Source of the DNA: Lithospermum erythrorhizon
Lineage: Eukaryota; Streptophyta; Magnoliopsida; Boraginales; Boraginaceae
Direction: 5' to 3'
Assembly (NCBI GenBank): GCA_019722365.1
Contig: JADFUC010002158.1
Location: 186,001-250,000 of the forward strand
Length of the DNA: 64,000 nucleotides
Every line of letters begins with the position of its first letter. Within the stretch, counting starts at the first letter, position 1. The position numbers and the translations under genes are program-made. Positions 14,501 through 26,640 of this stretch are shown here, piece after piece. The notes under the pieces were generated by a model. It ran no database searches. It was not told the origin of the DNA and saw nothing but the letters and a program-made list of their open reading frames with translations.

Positions 14501-15042
14501 TATTTCGGTCCAAATTTTAAAAAGTAAACTACCAAAATTCAAAACTAGACAATCTTCGATATTCTCGATTTTCAGCTCTAACAGCACCAAACTATCTGAA
14601 TAATCAACAATTCTCAACAAATGGACTATAACTACTGCAAGTCAACTCAAATTGACAATTACTGACTTGGTAACACTCTAATCCATACATAATTCAAATT
14701 AATTTAAACTACAAAAACAATCCAATTAAACAAAATAACACATTTAATAAAAAAAAATACCAAAATGATCAAACTACTCCGTATAATATAAAAAAAAAAA
14801 ATCACAATTTTAAGAGAGAAATTCAAACAAATTATAATTAAGCTGAAAATTGAAACTTTCGAGTACCCAAATTACAAAAACGCAAATTAAATAAAAAATT
14901 AATTTACTTCAGCTAAAGTGATAAAAGGATGACGAATTTTGAGGAGCCAATTTTTGCGAAGCATAGCTTTTAACTGTGTTGTGGAACTTCTTAAGTTGTC
15001 TGTTTTATTCTCTTTTTCATCTTTCTTCTTCTTTTTCTCCAT
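4837..15042 (-). CDS. ABCA1: ABC transporter A family member 1 (ABCA1/AOH class), 13 exons, 3' end frame-broken
   Basis: A full-size (two transmembrane plus two nucleotide-binding domains) ABCA half-repeat transporter, a class thought to move lipids. Exons read as 15042-14908, 14019-13940, 13242-13071, 12777-12695, 12436-12220, 11626-11448, 11314-11254, 11129-11043, 9976-9744, 9658-9544, 9471-9382, 9130-8916 and 8834 leftward; all junctions keep phase. The start [10 protein letters not shown] precedes MLRKNWLLK, the conserved plant N-terminus. The large last exon carries NBD1 (Walker [10 protein letters not shown], signature [11 protein letters not shown], Walker [12 protein letters not shown]-loop TTHSMDE), the second membrane domain, then NBD2 ([31 protein letters not shown]). 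The frame fails near 5565, giving 1660 residues and a stop at 5519 where the family has about 1880. Homology continues in shifting frames to an ancestral-looking stop at 4839-4837. Confidence 0.93.
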
Positions 15043-18000
15043 TTTCATCACAATTTCAAACCCTAAAGTGGACAACTATTTTGGGACAAAATTGTGAAAA
15101 ATGTCGATATTATTTGATCGTCTTTAGGAGGTGGCGAAGTGCCAAAGTCTTGGAATAAGTCATCCAGTGGAATATATAGCTTTATTTGAGATTTTTTAAA
15201 AATCTTTAATCATTTATCTTTAATTGGTTTTTTTAATCAATTTTTTTTTGAATTTATTCTTTTACTTATTTTATTAACTAAAAGCATGCCAAGAGTAAAA
15301 AAAGAGCCATGAAATAAACTATTTTGCCCTTAAATGAAACTTCCTCAAACACTACACTTTCAAATGGGTGGGGGCTAAAATAATAATTTCATACCTTTTT
15401 ATCGTTGAAGTCTAATGATATGAAATTTAGACTCGTCAATAATATAATACTAGTGCAATGTATATATTACTATAATGATGAAATTTATCGTTGAGTCTAA
15501 TGATGAAATATAATACTAGTCTGATGTATATTGTACTTGTGAAAATAAGTGAACTAAAATTTGTCAAAAATATTTATGCCATACTAAATGAGTTATAAGG
15601 TGATATATACCTTTAACATTTTGATAGATGATATTAAATAAGATTTAATTGATATCAATATAAATAAACTCTCTTTATATGTGTCTCGACTTATAATATA
15701 GCATGTTAAGAAATATGTATACTTGAAAAGAGTGAAGTAAGATTTATAATTTAACATGCTAAGGAATCATATATTATATTTGGAAATTAACTCAAAGTTT
15801 TGAACTTGATTATTATATTTTTTGCATCGAGTTTTTGCTTTCATTAGCGTTAATTCTTATTAAATGACAATAAAGTGTAGTAATTTATGTTTTTTATGAT
15901 GCCTTAATCTTTATCGCGTCTTGTTTTTTGTATTTCAGTAATTTATGTTTATGTGATTATATTATCAAATATGATTTTTTTTAATTATATTAAGATGTAG
16001 ATGTTAGAAAATAGTAATTGTATGTTGAGAAGATTGATCTTAAAATAATAATTTGTTGTGTCAAATGTGTCCTAATAAATATTATATTATTCTCTAATAT
16101 AACTTTTCGAAGAGCTTCTAATGACTACTAAATTATGATGCATAATTGTTTGATCATATATTTCTTTTTGTTCTATCTTCAAAAAATTGACATGTTTTTT
16201 CTTTTTATTTTCTTTATTAAAGGTATGAAATGACTAAAATATTCTTGCAAAATTGTGTCTTTTTAGTAGGCATATAAAAGATGTCACTAAATCTAAATAC
16301 ATATGATCAAACATGATAAATTAAAAATATGTAATTTAATGATTAATGAAAATCAAATATGAACTTATCATTAATCCTAAATATAACAAAACATAAGTAC
16401 AACAGAGAACAAAGACCACTCCAGTGAAGAGAGGAATTTTGTGAATTCTCCCCGAAAGTCGACTTCTTTGTAATTTTGCGATTGTAAAAATTTCTCTAAT
16501 TCAACCACCTTTTGAGTTTAATTGGATTTTCTTTATTTGGATATCCCTTAATATATGTCAACTACAATCTAAGAGATACAATATTCATTTGTTGGTAAAT
16601 TTATTCGTCGGCCAAAGGTCTAGAAGTCTTGCTTATTTCGATGAGCTAGCGGTTGCGGATCTCCCTCTTGCAAAAACATTCTATCTTGTTGCAAATTGAA
16701 TAAAATATAACCATTTAGTAATTTTTTTTTTTTATTATAAAAATCCTCTTTTTTCTCTATTAGTATACGTAACGATCCCTTGCTGGTCAGTACGAGGTTA
16801 GAATCATCCAAATCACTTGAATGGCAGAAAGTCGTACGTCGATAGATGATTCAAATTTAAATGACTAAGCTTCTTAGATCAACCAATAAAACATGATACG
16901 TAAGAAATGACAATTTTTTAGGAAAAATGATCAATCGTGGTATTTTATACCAATGACACAATGTCTACAACAATCATCCAAATACAAAATGTTAATATAC
17001 AACTCAAATCTGAAATTTTGAAATAACAACAATATATAAATCCAGTTACAATAAAACAACAAGGTAGGGGATCTTGACCACCCGGCAAGCGCTGAGGCAC
17101 GATTACATGGGCGAATCAAGAATTTACGAAACTCCACCTCGACCTAGCAATGAAAATGCCGCCCATAGCGAAGCAGGGGTGTAATTGCGAAGGCTTAGTG
17201 AATCTTCTCTTAGAGTGGGCGTGCTTGGCGTTACCGACAGTGTATTTAATAATAATTAGTTTTTTCATAGGATTCTTGGAGTATTTCAAAATGTTATGCA
17301 ATGTAAAGGCCATTATACAAAAGTCATCCGTGAATTCGCTATAAAATCGTAATTTATAGGCTGCGTCAATAATATATAACCATTTTGATAAAGGCAAACA
17401 AACATGATACTCGTATATTTTCAAAGAAATGAAGAACGATAAAGCGGAACAATTCATGGCTAAATACATCGACCAACAAGACAAGACAACGCGTATCTGG
17501 TAAGCCAATCAGGCCTTCTGACTCACGCCCAGCAAGCCTTTAGTACTATCGAATCATAGCTTCTGGCTCGATCAGCTCGTCACATTTCGGTCGACTCAAA
17601 GCGGCTCGATCAGCTCGGTCAGCTCAAATTGCTTTCAGTCAACTCGAACAACTTAATCAACTCAATAAATATTGGGTTTTCTACAAGCAATGCGCTATAG
17701 CTTAGGCACCGACACGTAGGGGCTTATGCCGATAAAGCATAGGCGCTCGTGAATTGTAGCAGTGCAGAAGCAAATACACCACACTTATACCGGAGTAAAA
17801 GGTACAATACCGAGATAGAACAACTCACATACATCATTCACATATGGTATGCTTTGTTGGTTGGATTGTATGCGCATGAGTTGTTGAGGAATGACCTATA
17901 AAATAGAAGAAAGCAGTTAAAATTGGCGTTTTTTAGAAGGTATATAGATAGTAAAAAGTGAGATTGTGATGCATATCTTTTAAAAAATTGTGTGTAGTTT

Positions 18001-18126
18001 TTCAAAATGCATAGACAATCAATGAAAAGTGAAGTGCTCAAATACAGGGATGAATGCAGAGCTATCACAAGGCGCATTTCAAGTGTTCAATGCAAAAATA
18101 TATTGGACTAATGCATGCTTACATAT
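15043..18126. other. Upstream region of the ABCA gene and repeat debris, no gene identified
   Basis: 15043-16600 is plain AT-rich sequence; the promoter of the ABCA gene should lie in its first part. From about 16600 the composition becomes more mixed, with repeated CAGCTCGATCAGCTCG-type words at 17560-17660 and GCATAGGCGCTCG-type words at 17690-17760, the look of worn retrotransposon sequence. A 130-codon open frame on the minus strand at 17116-17508 resembles nothing I know. Confidence 0.45.
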
Positions 18127-18735
18127 TTACTTACATCTATATGTGGTTGTATTTTTGTACATAATTGTATATTTTTGTATAGAATACTCATGCATTTGTG
18201 TTTCTTCAAATTTATTTTTGGATTGCATACAATCATCTTTCATTTTTCTTCTCATGTATATGTTAGACCCGATTTTCGGGGGTTCAAGCAACGAAAGTCT
18301 TTGTGGTGAGTAGACGAGGACCAAAGATAAATACCACGGAGTAGAGCCGAGGGAAGTAATGGCTACCAAGGTAGCCGGACGAAGTAAATTCAGATAACAG
18401 AGACAACCGAAAGTTCGAAAGGTGGTATATTTTGGAGGGTGGCCATATAGTGCTTGAAAGGGTGATATGTAATTTAGAATCGAAGTAGGAAGAAGATTAA
18501 TGAGAAGTACGGCATATCGGAGTGCTTCAACCCAGAAGGTAAACGACATACAAGCGTGAAAAAGGAGACAACGTACTTTATCAGCAATGTGCATGTTCTT
18601 TCGCTTGGCAACACAGTTGCAGGACAAAGAATAGCGAAAAAGAATCAAGACATTTAAACCAGTCTCAATCTTGTAGAAACTCACTGCCTTCATTGTTCTT
18701 ATCTAGAGTCCTAACATGCTCTCAAGAATTTATCA
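18127..18735 (-). pseudogene. Ty1/copia retrotransposon integrase fragment
   Basis: On the minus strand an open frame of 188 codons includes VAKRKNMHIADKVRCLLFHA, FWVEALRYAVLLINLLPTS and TTFRTFGCLCYLNLL, typical of the C-terminal half of copia integrase and the linker after it. Upstream, around 18700, a further piece of the core (GSEFL) is readable but interrupted by stops. The expected QNG before VAKRKN has become SCNC. No LTR, protease or reverse transcriptase is visible beside it. It abuts the LRR kinase pseudogene at about 18736, which suggests the element cut the kinase gene. Confidence 0.75.
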
Positions 18736-18738
18736 TAG

Positions 18739-21162
18739 TTGGATATTTCAGCAAACAAGCTTAATGGGTCCTTACCAGAAGCCTTAAGTAGCTTGAACCA
18801 TCTTATAGGGACATTGAACCTCTCATCTAATAGGTTTTCTGGTGAGATTCCTGTGAGTTTTGGGTTGTTTCAAGTGATGCTCAGCTTGGATCTCAGGAAT
18901 AACAATTTGACTGGGAAGATACCTCAGGTGGGTGGTGGAATAATTAGGAGGGGGGAGGAGGGGAAGGGATAGTCTATCTAGCATGGAAAGCGAAGCCAAA
19001 ATCAATTTGAATTAGATAATGCTCGAATTTGGTTTTTTACAACAGTATTCGAATTCGAACAAATACTCTCGCATCCACCCCTAGTCATATCTCCTAAATT
19101 TTTCAAAAAGTATTATTTTGATAGTATTAAGAAATAGGAGTTTTATCGTCGTTTATTTAGATTTTCAAAATTAGGTTGTTCGCCATGGGTGGCCCTGTTT
19201 TAATATATATTTTTTCTTTATTTGTCTAATGTTAGACATTAGTTATTTTGCCATTTCTATATAAAAAAAATTTGGTTCGGACACTGCAGGAGGGGTCATT
19301 GTTGAACCAAGGGCCCACTGCATTCTCTGGGAATCCTTATCTGTGTGGCTTCCCTTTGGAGAGTTCTTGTAGTAATGATCCAGAGGCTGCACTAAATCCT
19401 AAGATTTTGGATAGGCCTCGAAATCCTGGTGACTCGTCTAATGGGGTTGTAGAGAAAGAGAGATGGAAGAATGTGTCTTTGATTTCTGGGGTTTCAGTTG
19501 TGATAGGGGTAGTGGCTGTGTGTATGTTGGTATTCAAGAAAAAATGGGAACTTGATCATGAAAGCATGGTTGGATTGAGGATTGAGGATTGGGGTAGGTG
19601 TTGAAGGGAGTGAGAATGAGGATGATCAGAATGGTGCATTTGTTGCGGTAGACGAAGGTTTCGTGTTTGAGTTGGAGGATTTGTTAAGGGCATCTGCTTA
19701 TGTTGTTGGGAAGAGTAGGAGTGGTATTGTGTATGAGGTAGTAGTGGTAGGAGGGGGTGGGAAACATTCTCGTGGCGGGGACATAGCTGTGGTTGCAGTG
19801 AGGAGGTTGACTGAGGGTGATGCTACTTTGCGGTACAAGGAGTTCACTGCTGAGGTTGAGGCAATTGGGAAAGTCAATCATCCGAATGTTGTTAGATTGA
19901 AGGCTTATTATTATGCAAGTGATGAGAAATTGCTGGTTTCTGACTTCATCCGCAACGGAAGCTTGTATAATGCACTTCATGGTAATACTTATGTCCTTCA
20001 TAGTGCTTTTGTCTAATTTATTAAGTCGATAATCTCATTAATAAATGTTGAAATTTTGCTTGTTCGAGTTTGCCACTCATGCTATCATATACAGTACATA
20101 AGAATTGCTGGTCTGTTTATGTCATTATCTTGAAAATTGCAATTAATTAACTTCATTGACATTTGTTAATGTAATTGATCATCTGGTATTGCCCCAGATA
20201 TCTGCTTATGCTTTAGGAGTTATTGAAGTAAACCATGGACATAAATGTTCAGCAACCATTTTGGCTTCCATAGCTGTTCTAACTTCTAACGTTCAATTAA
20301 GTCATGTCACGGACTTGTGGATGCAGGATAGAAACAGCAAAATAATCTTTTTGAGTCTATCAATCTTCTAAGTTTTTCTCTTGAGCTGCATTACTGGTGA
20401 GCATGACAACTGATTGCAGTTACTAACAGTATATAATTTCAACCAATTGCATGGCGAGTAAAGGAAAAATTGAGCATACCTACAATAGCTGAGGTAGAGC
20501 AATTAGAAATGATGTCTCATTACACTGCAAATCTAGTATAGAATTATGCTTTTCTGCTATTTCGGAAATGCAATATGTCCCAAGTGGAGAGTTTGCTAGC
20601 CTTTCCGGTTTTCTAATTTGTAAATTTGAAAAACGCTATTCCTCTTCTTGCATATATTTATGTATTGAGCAGAACTACTAATTATTTTGTTGCATCAGAT
20701 TATCTTTTATACTACATTTCCACCCCTCTTCCTGATTTTCTTATTCCTAGGGAATATGACTGTATGAGCTCCTCCTTTGTCATGATAAGTTGGTTAGTAT
20801 TGCAAGAAATATTTCAGCTATAATTCTATAAACATGCCTTAGCCACATCCTCTATGAGTCTTGGTACAAGTTATGTTTTGATTCTTATTTGTGATGCCAA
20901 ATGTGCTTGTTAAGAAGCTTGCTATTATCTGAATGTTATAATAGAGGAACAGTATGCAATGGTTGCTTCTCCGAAGTTTTCTTGTGTCCTAGTTCATACA
21001 GAGTTGCCTCCAATGGTTTTCGTAAAAATCAATAAATAATTCTCTGTTACGAATTGTGATATATCAGGGGCACATGGAAGCTCATTGCCACCTTTGACAT
21101 GGTCAGTGAGATTGCAGATCATTCAATTTACTGCAAGGGCCCTTGTTCAAATCCATGAGTGA
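18739..21162 (+). pseudogene. Truncated LRR receptor-like kinase (LRR-III/ZAR1-like group)
   Basis: Three exon pieces of a plasma-membrane receptor-like kinase: 18739-18927 with the last LRRs (LDISANKLNGSLPEAL, LDLRNNNLTGKIPQ), 19290-19981 with the juxtamembrane motif GPTAFSGNPYLCGFPL, a membrane span (SLISGVSVVIGVVAVCMLVF) and the kinase N-lobe (LLRASAYVVGKSRSGIVYEV, VAVRRLTEGDA, EKLLVSDFIRNGSLYNALHG), and 21068-21162 (PPLTWSVRLQIIQFTARAL). Junctions CAG|GTGGG, CAG|GAGGG, ATG|GTAAT and CAG|GGGC keep phase. It is broken: the signal peptide and most LRRs are missing upstream of 18739, a frameshift lies between about 19570 and 19600, and the kinase ends right after VQIHE, so the catalytic and activation loops are absent. 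The group resembles ZAR1-type kinases; the exact subgroup is uncertain. Confidence 0.8.
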
Positions 21163-21290
21163 ACCGCAAAAACCAACAAAACCGAACCAAACCAAACCGA
21201 ATTGGCGGTTTTGGCCCAAAAACTGCAGTTTCGGTTTTGGTTTTATGGAAATCGATGAGGTCGGTTTGGTTCTCTATTAAGCCTAAAAAC
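21160..21290. repeat. Low-complexity AACCGAACC / GGTTTGGTT tract
   Basis: AACCGAACCAAACC words on one side and GGTTTTGGTTTT words on the other give a short, imperfect inverted-repeat-like block. It begins exactly where the kinase homology stops, so it marks the breakpoint. A similar tract occurs at about 49840-50040. Confidence 0.55.
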
Positions 21291-22123
21291 CGCCTGTAGT
21301 TTGAGTAGAGCTGCAGGAGTTGTAATACAAAGGGTTGCCATGGGAGATGCAGATAGTATTGGTGTTTCAGTTATGAGTGTAGGACTGAATCTGAAAGGTA
21401 GCAAAACTATGTATGTGGTTGCTCTGAAATCAACATCCTTTCCTAGCTAAATCAATAACTTTCTGCTGATTTGAACCTTCTCATTGTTCTAGATTTCCTG
21501 GCATATGTTGTCCTATTCCTATAATAGCAATTGTTCTGAGCATCTTACTGGTAATAAGTTGGTTTTTTAAGTATTAGTTTCATTGAGATAAATTACTAAT
21601 TTTTGTGTAAAAGATTATACGAGATCATAACATCTACAATTTCTGCAACAACATTGTTGAAATATTATATGCAATAATCACAAGTTGCATTATAAATAAG
21701 GAAGTTCATATACAACAAAAATACCACATTCCAAATCACATGATATTGCGATATCAATCAATGAACAAAGTAAATAAGGGTTAGAACCGGAGATGATCCA
21801 AGCTCAAATCAAACAGGAAAAGAGAAGGGGGAAAAAGAACATACGAAAGAAAATCAAGAACTGGAATGAGATCTCTTTCACTGGCTAAATAATACATGAA
21901 AAATAATGTATTGTTACAATCATTATATACTTTAGTCGCTGTGAAAATACAGAACCAGATTATGTATGTACGTTACAAGACAACAAATAATGTTAGAGGG
22001 CACCAACAAGAGTTTATTTTTTAAACTGGTGTTGTTGTTAACACTATGTCACATTCACCTATAACCAAATGCACAAATGGGAGAAATGAAAACCAATGTA
22101 CAGAGTCATCCTCACATGGTTTG
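21291..22123. other. Intergenic, no gene seen
   Basis: No recognisable coding sequence. The right part should contain the 3' UTR of the minus-strand hydrolase gene that ends at 22124. Confidence 0.5.
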
Positions 22124-25100
22124 TCATTGGGGAGACTCTTTCCATGGTAATCTGTCAAGCCCATCCCTAATTGCTTTCCTGAATTCATCATTGTGAAGAA
22201 TGAAAGAAGAAACGTGCCCGCCAGTAACCCATCTAACTTCTGATCCCGGCCAAGCTTTCTGAAGTTCTAAAACTGAATGTTTTGGAATGTATCCATCGTC
22301 CTGGTTTAAGTCGAATCATAACAAATAAGAACTCATGTAGGATAGAAGCAGAGTGAAATTAAAGCAGATGAAACTTTCCAATTAAATTTTACTAACTGTA
22401 GCTGCAACGAAAATAACCGAATCTGGTTTTTTGGGAACTGGAAACCGTGTGACATCAGTGAGAGATAACACGTTACGCATCCGCTCTCTTACTTCCTCGA
22501 GTGTTAATGCTTCAGTAGCCTTCTGGACAGCAAGATCCTTTCTAAGTGCCTCCCATGCAGTACCATACTTCATTATTCCTTCACAGAATGCGACTGTTGC
22601 GGAGTGGGGAGAAAGAAATGGTAGAGTTGCGATAGGTGTTGGGTGTAACGATCCAACCATGGAAGCATGTACTCCACCTGAATTTCAAGAGAAGCATTAA
22701 AGAGAGCGATGATTATGACAAAAACGACAACATGAAGGATAAAGGATAAGGGTATTCACTATATAGCACATGCCAGCTATACAGCAACGTTAGTTCAGAT
22801 TATAGCTTCTGTCTAAAATACAAACACCTGGTTATTTAATTATGCCTTATGCCAACTTAATTGAGATACTGGCAAACTTATGCTAGAAAGGATAACAGCA
22901 ACTATGGATAGGAAGTTAGGAACTACATAATGCACAGCAAATTCTAGTGGCCATAGCCCATACGACATCCTCTCTAACTAATTCCATGAAATAATATCAT
23001 ACGCCTTAAACTTCAAGTTAAGGATAAATTTTGTAGGTAATCAAAACAAATCGTAATAACCTACAAGGTGTTATTAACATAGGCCATTGGCATCCAACAT
23101 TTGATTCTCATCTTATTGGTTCATTGCTCACTTTTAGATGTTCTAAAACAGAAATCATGTATAGCATCAAACATATCGCGATAGAGATTTTGGTTTTTAA
23201 ATTTCTGCTTTCAGATTTATACTTGTAAGCAGACATGATGACGATACATATTAGTGGCGTGCTACACTTCTCAAGTAAGCTACAGGTGCAATTAAAAGAG
23301 AACTTATTTTATTCTACTATAATTGTTCATCTAAACAAAAATGTTCAGCACTTTGACCACAACATGTCAAGAAAATCTATTTCAAAACTTTAAAGAGGTA
23401 ATATCTCACCCATACTAAGTCCACATATACCCATCTTCCCAAATCCTTCTTCAATATCTAGCCAGTGTAAAAGACTTCTGGCCTCATCAATAGTCACTCT
23501 TCCCAATAATAATAAGTCACTAACACATAATAGTTTTGCACCTTGCTGTAGGACTGGACGTCTTCTCCCGTAGAAAGGGCTGCAAGAGAAATTTGGGTTC
23601 AATTGATATGATTGTATACAAAGAAGCTTTAATAAGCATAGGATCTTTCCAAAAATTAAAGTTAACCTCTCAAGAACCATGGTCGCTATGTTTTGTTTTA
23701 CTAATGGTCCTCCAAGGCGCAATCTTCGTTCAAAAGTATGGTCACCTGTCCCTGCAGAATGAAATTACGGAATTGAAGATTATAAAAGAAGAGTAAGAAG
23801 AATGGACCCAAATTGGGGGGAGTTCAGATAAAAGAAGAGTATTTCCTCCCCCACCCCATTCATCTTTCTAAGAGGTAAGAGATAATATAAAGAAATGAGA
23901 AAAATGTATCAGAACTTCAATTGGCAGGAACTTGAATCAAGAATCCGACAATTGTAAACAGCTTCAATGAGTCATAGCAATGTGGTAGGCAAACAAAAAC
24001 TGTTGTTTCTATAGAGAAGATTTGAAGAACCTATTTCAACTATTTGAAAGAATCATCATACAAACTTTCATTCACACGAGGATGGAGAAGATGAAAAGCA
24101 GGCAGTGACATACTATCGCATACCTCAAGTCACATGGTTGGAACTAAAGTAAAGAATACACTTGCATGAAAATAACTGGACAAAAAATGGTAATATTTTC
24201 TTCCTTTTTTACACTCAATCTTATGATAAACTATCGGCCTAACAGGGAAAACAATATAAGACAGGGACTCCCGAACTCACAAATATATATGTTTCTATAA
24301 CCAGAAATGTGAAATGGTTAAAAACACCTAATGATTGTTAAACTATCAAACTCAGGAATTTAATCTGTTTCTTTCTGTTACATATGCTCGTGAGATTCCA
24401 CCTTTTAGTGGAACTAAAGCTATGGCTTATGCATCCTAGATATTAAGGACAGAAAAAACTTGCTTTCAAAGAGATAGGGTGCCCCAAATTTTAGACACTA
24501 ACAGATATGGTTACGATGGAACAAGAAAAATATAGAAAGGGAAGTCTATAAATGTATATTGACACAAATGGATCTTATCTAGGCAGATGAAGGGCTTTCG
24601 ATGATAGGCACAAAGTTAGCTATCAGAACTGAAGAATTGAAATTTCTACACAGCATATAAGTGAAGGTATAACCAATGATTTATACAAAAGCAAACTAAT
24701 CATGTCATATATACTTTCTCAATCACAATAAATATAACTATGTAAAAGCACTTGGAGCTTTCATAGGATCGATGCATTGATTTAATCAAGAAAGTCAGAT
24801 GAAGACTAAACTCAGTAGTCAATCACCTCAATGTAAGGGCATTTCTTTCTACACTTGACCAATAAATCGGGACAATGTAATTTTTCTGCTTTATATCAGT
24901 CTTGATCTGGCTTATCATTATGTTATTAGCTTGAAACTTGAACATACAAGTCATTATGTCTAATTAGAGTGCTCTATCAAATTATCGAAATCGTTTTACT
25001 TAAACTCGATATCTAATCATAAATAATCCCTGCAAAAATTAGTTTACTAATGACATTATGCAAAGGAGTTGATAACTATTTTTAATCCAACAATTGATAT

Positions 25101-25514
25101 AGAAACTAAAATAGCATGCTAAATTTTACCTGCAAGGTGAACAACACAAGCCATTTTTTGTGGAGGCGCAGATTTAGGAGCAAGAAAGGAGACTCTTGCA
25201 GTGTGACATTCAGGAGGCAATGCACCAAAAAGCTCTTCATCACAAGGGCTCTGAAACACCCCTTCTCTCAAAATCGCGGTCTTCGATTCCCAAATAGTCT
25301 TCCAAATTGGTTGAACAATTGTTGGGGGCCAATTTTCACCTTCAACACCAGGGAACAACTTTGTTACCATCCTTTCCAACAACTCAAGCTTTGTCCCACC
25401 CCACCCTCTTGAGAAAAATGGGGTGCTGAGATTTGTTCTGTGCATAAATGCTCCATAAACATGGTCCAATACATAATGGAACATCCCTATATTTACACTT
25501 ACAATTTTCTTCAT
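22124..25514 (-). CDS. ABHD18-like alpha/beta hydrolase (DUF2048), intact, five exons
   Basis: Exons 25514-25130, 23751-23667, 23579-23410, 22677-22397 and 22300-22124 join in phase to a 365-residue protein with stop TGA at 22126-22124. It starts MKKIVSVNIGMFHYVLDHVY; an in-frame ATG also exists 15 codons upstream (25559), but the chosen one matches the usual N-terminus. Family features: FFSRGWGG, NWPPTIVQPIW, MACVVHLAG and GTGDHTFERRLRLG, the nucleophile elbow GLSMG (exon 3 end), and the probable acid and histidine in DDGYIPKHSV and GGHVSSFIL. Plant members have about this length. The substrate of this conserved family is not established, so the hydrolase role is inferred from the fold. No breaks seen. 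Confidence 0.92.
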
Positions 25515-26640
25515 ATTTCTTGACAATTCACAAACCCAAATCCTATGATGTTGTTGCAAGAATTTGTCAAATACCCAAAATCAATACAATCAAATAAACC
25601 TCAAAGATGATTGAATCAGACACAAATAGTAAGAAGTTATGATTTTTATAACAAAAAATTACAAAAAGGTCATACTTTTATTCAATTTGCATCAAGATGA
25701 ATGATGCACACATTGAAAGAGATATTGAAGGATACCCAAATCAAGAAAATCCAATTAACCTCAAAAGGTGATCAAATTAGAAGGAAAAAAAAATGACAAA
25801 TTTATGGTTTTTATAACGTAAAATTGCAAGAAATGTCAGTTTTTTAATTGAATTAACATCAAGATTAAATTTTTCTATATTGAATGATTTGAATAATTGA
25901 AGAAATTCACCCAAGAATGTATATATAATTAATTTAAGGAGATCGAAGACGATTTGGTGTTATTGGATAAAGTAGATGTGACATGTAGATTATGAGCAGT
26001 CTGTATTATCCAACTATATAATCATGTGCGACATAGACAGACAAACATGGGGCGGACAAAAACCACGTTGGTTGGGTTATTTGAAGCGAGATTACTCAAA
26101 GCCCAGATTATAAGCTGTCGAATATTGAAAATATTTAGTTGTTTAAATATGATTTAAAAAACTTAGATTGAATTATATTAACAACTTTATTCTTACTCTA
26201 TTTCATTTATATATCCATCATATATTAAATAAATAATACTATAATAAATAAATAAATAATAAATATTATTAATATGAATAAAATAAATATAATTACTAAA
26301 ATTTATTATTAATTATTATTATTATTAATTATTATAGTTATTATTATCATTAATTATAATCATAATTATTATTATTTTTTAACAAAATCAAAAACAGTGA
26401 TTCACCAACCCTAAAAACACCCTAACGCCTTTCTCGGCTTTGACGGCAAACAATGGGTATGAAAATAAGTTTTTGAAAATTCATCTTCCCTCATAATTTT
26501 TAAGCAGGTCTTTTGGTAACACCTTCTTATTAAATTAGATAGTTTGGCTTCACAGCGTAAATGAATTTTTCTTGCAACATATTTTAGTTTAGCCTTGATA
26601 ACGATCAAAAGATCGACATTAAACCATACTTTCAATTAGG
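25515..26640. repeat. Hydrolase upstream region and AT microsatellite-like tract
   Basis: 25515-26210 is the promoter side of the hydrolase gene and holds no gene. At 26215-26395 runs of TTA/AAT and TAAT units dominate, interrupted by single changes. A similar ATT tract flanks the other viral copy at 35976-36066. Confidence 0.6.

Noticed and set aside
14976..15158. 60-codon open frame overlapping the ABCA start on the plus strand
   Set aside because: Antisense to the lysine-rich N-terminus; low-complexity Phe/Ser/Leu text.
17116..17508. 130-codon minus-strand open frame
   Set aside because: No family resemblance, no splice partners and mixed composition; kept only as a note in the intergenic entry.
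23536..23796. 86-codon plus-strand open frame within the hydrolase gene
   Set aside because: Antisense to exons 2 and 3 of the hydrolase; no independent support.
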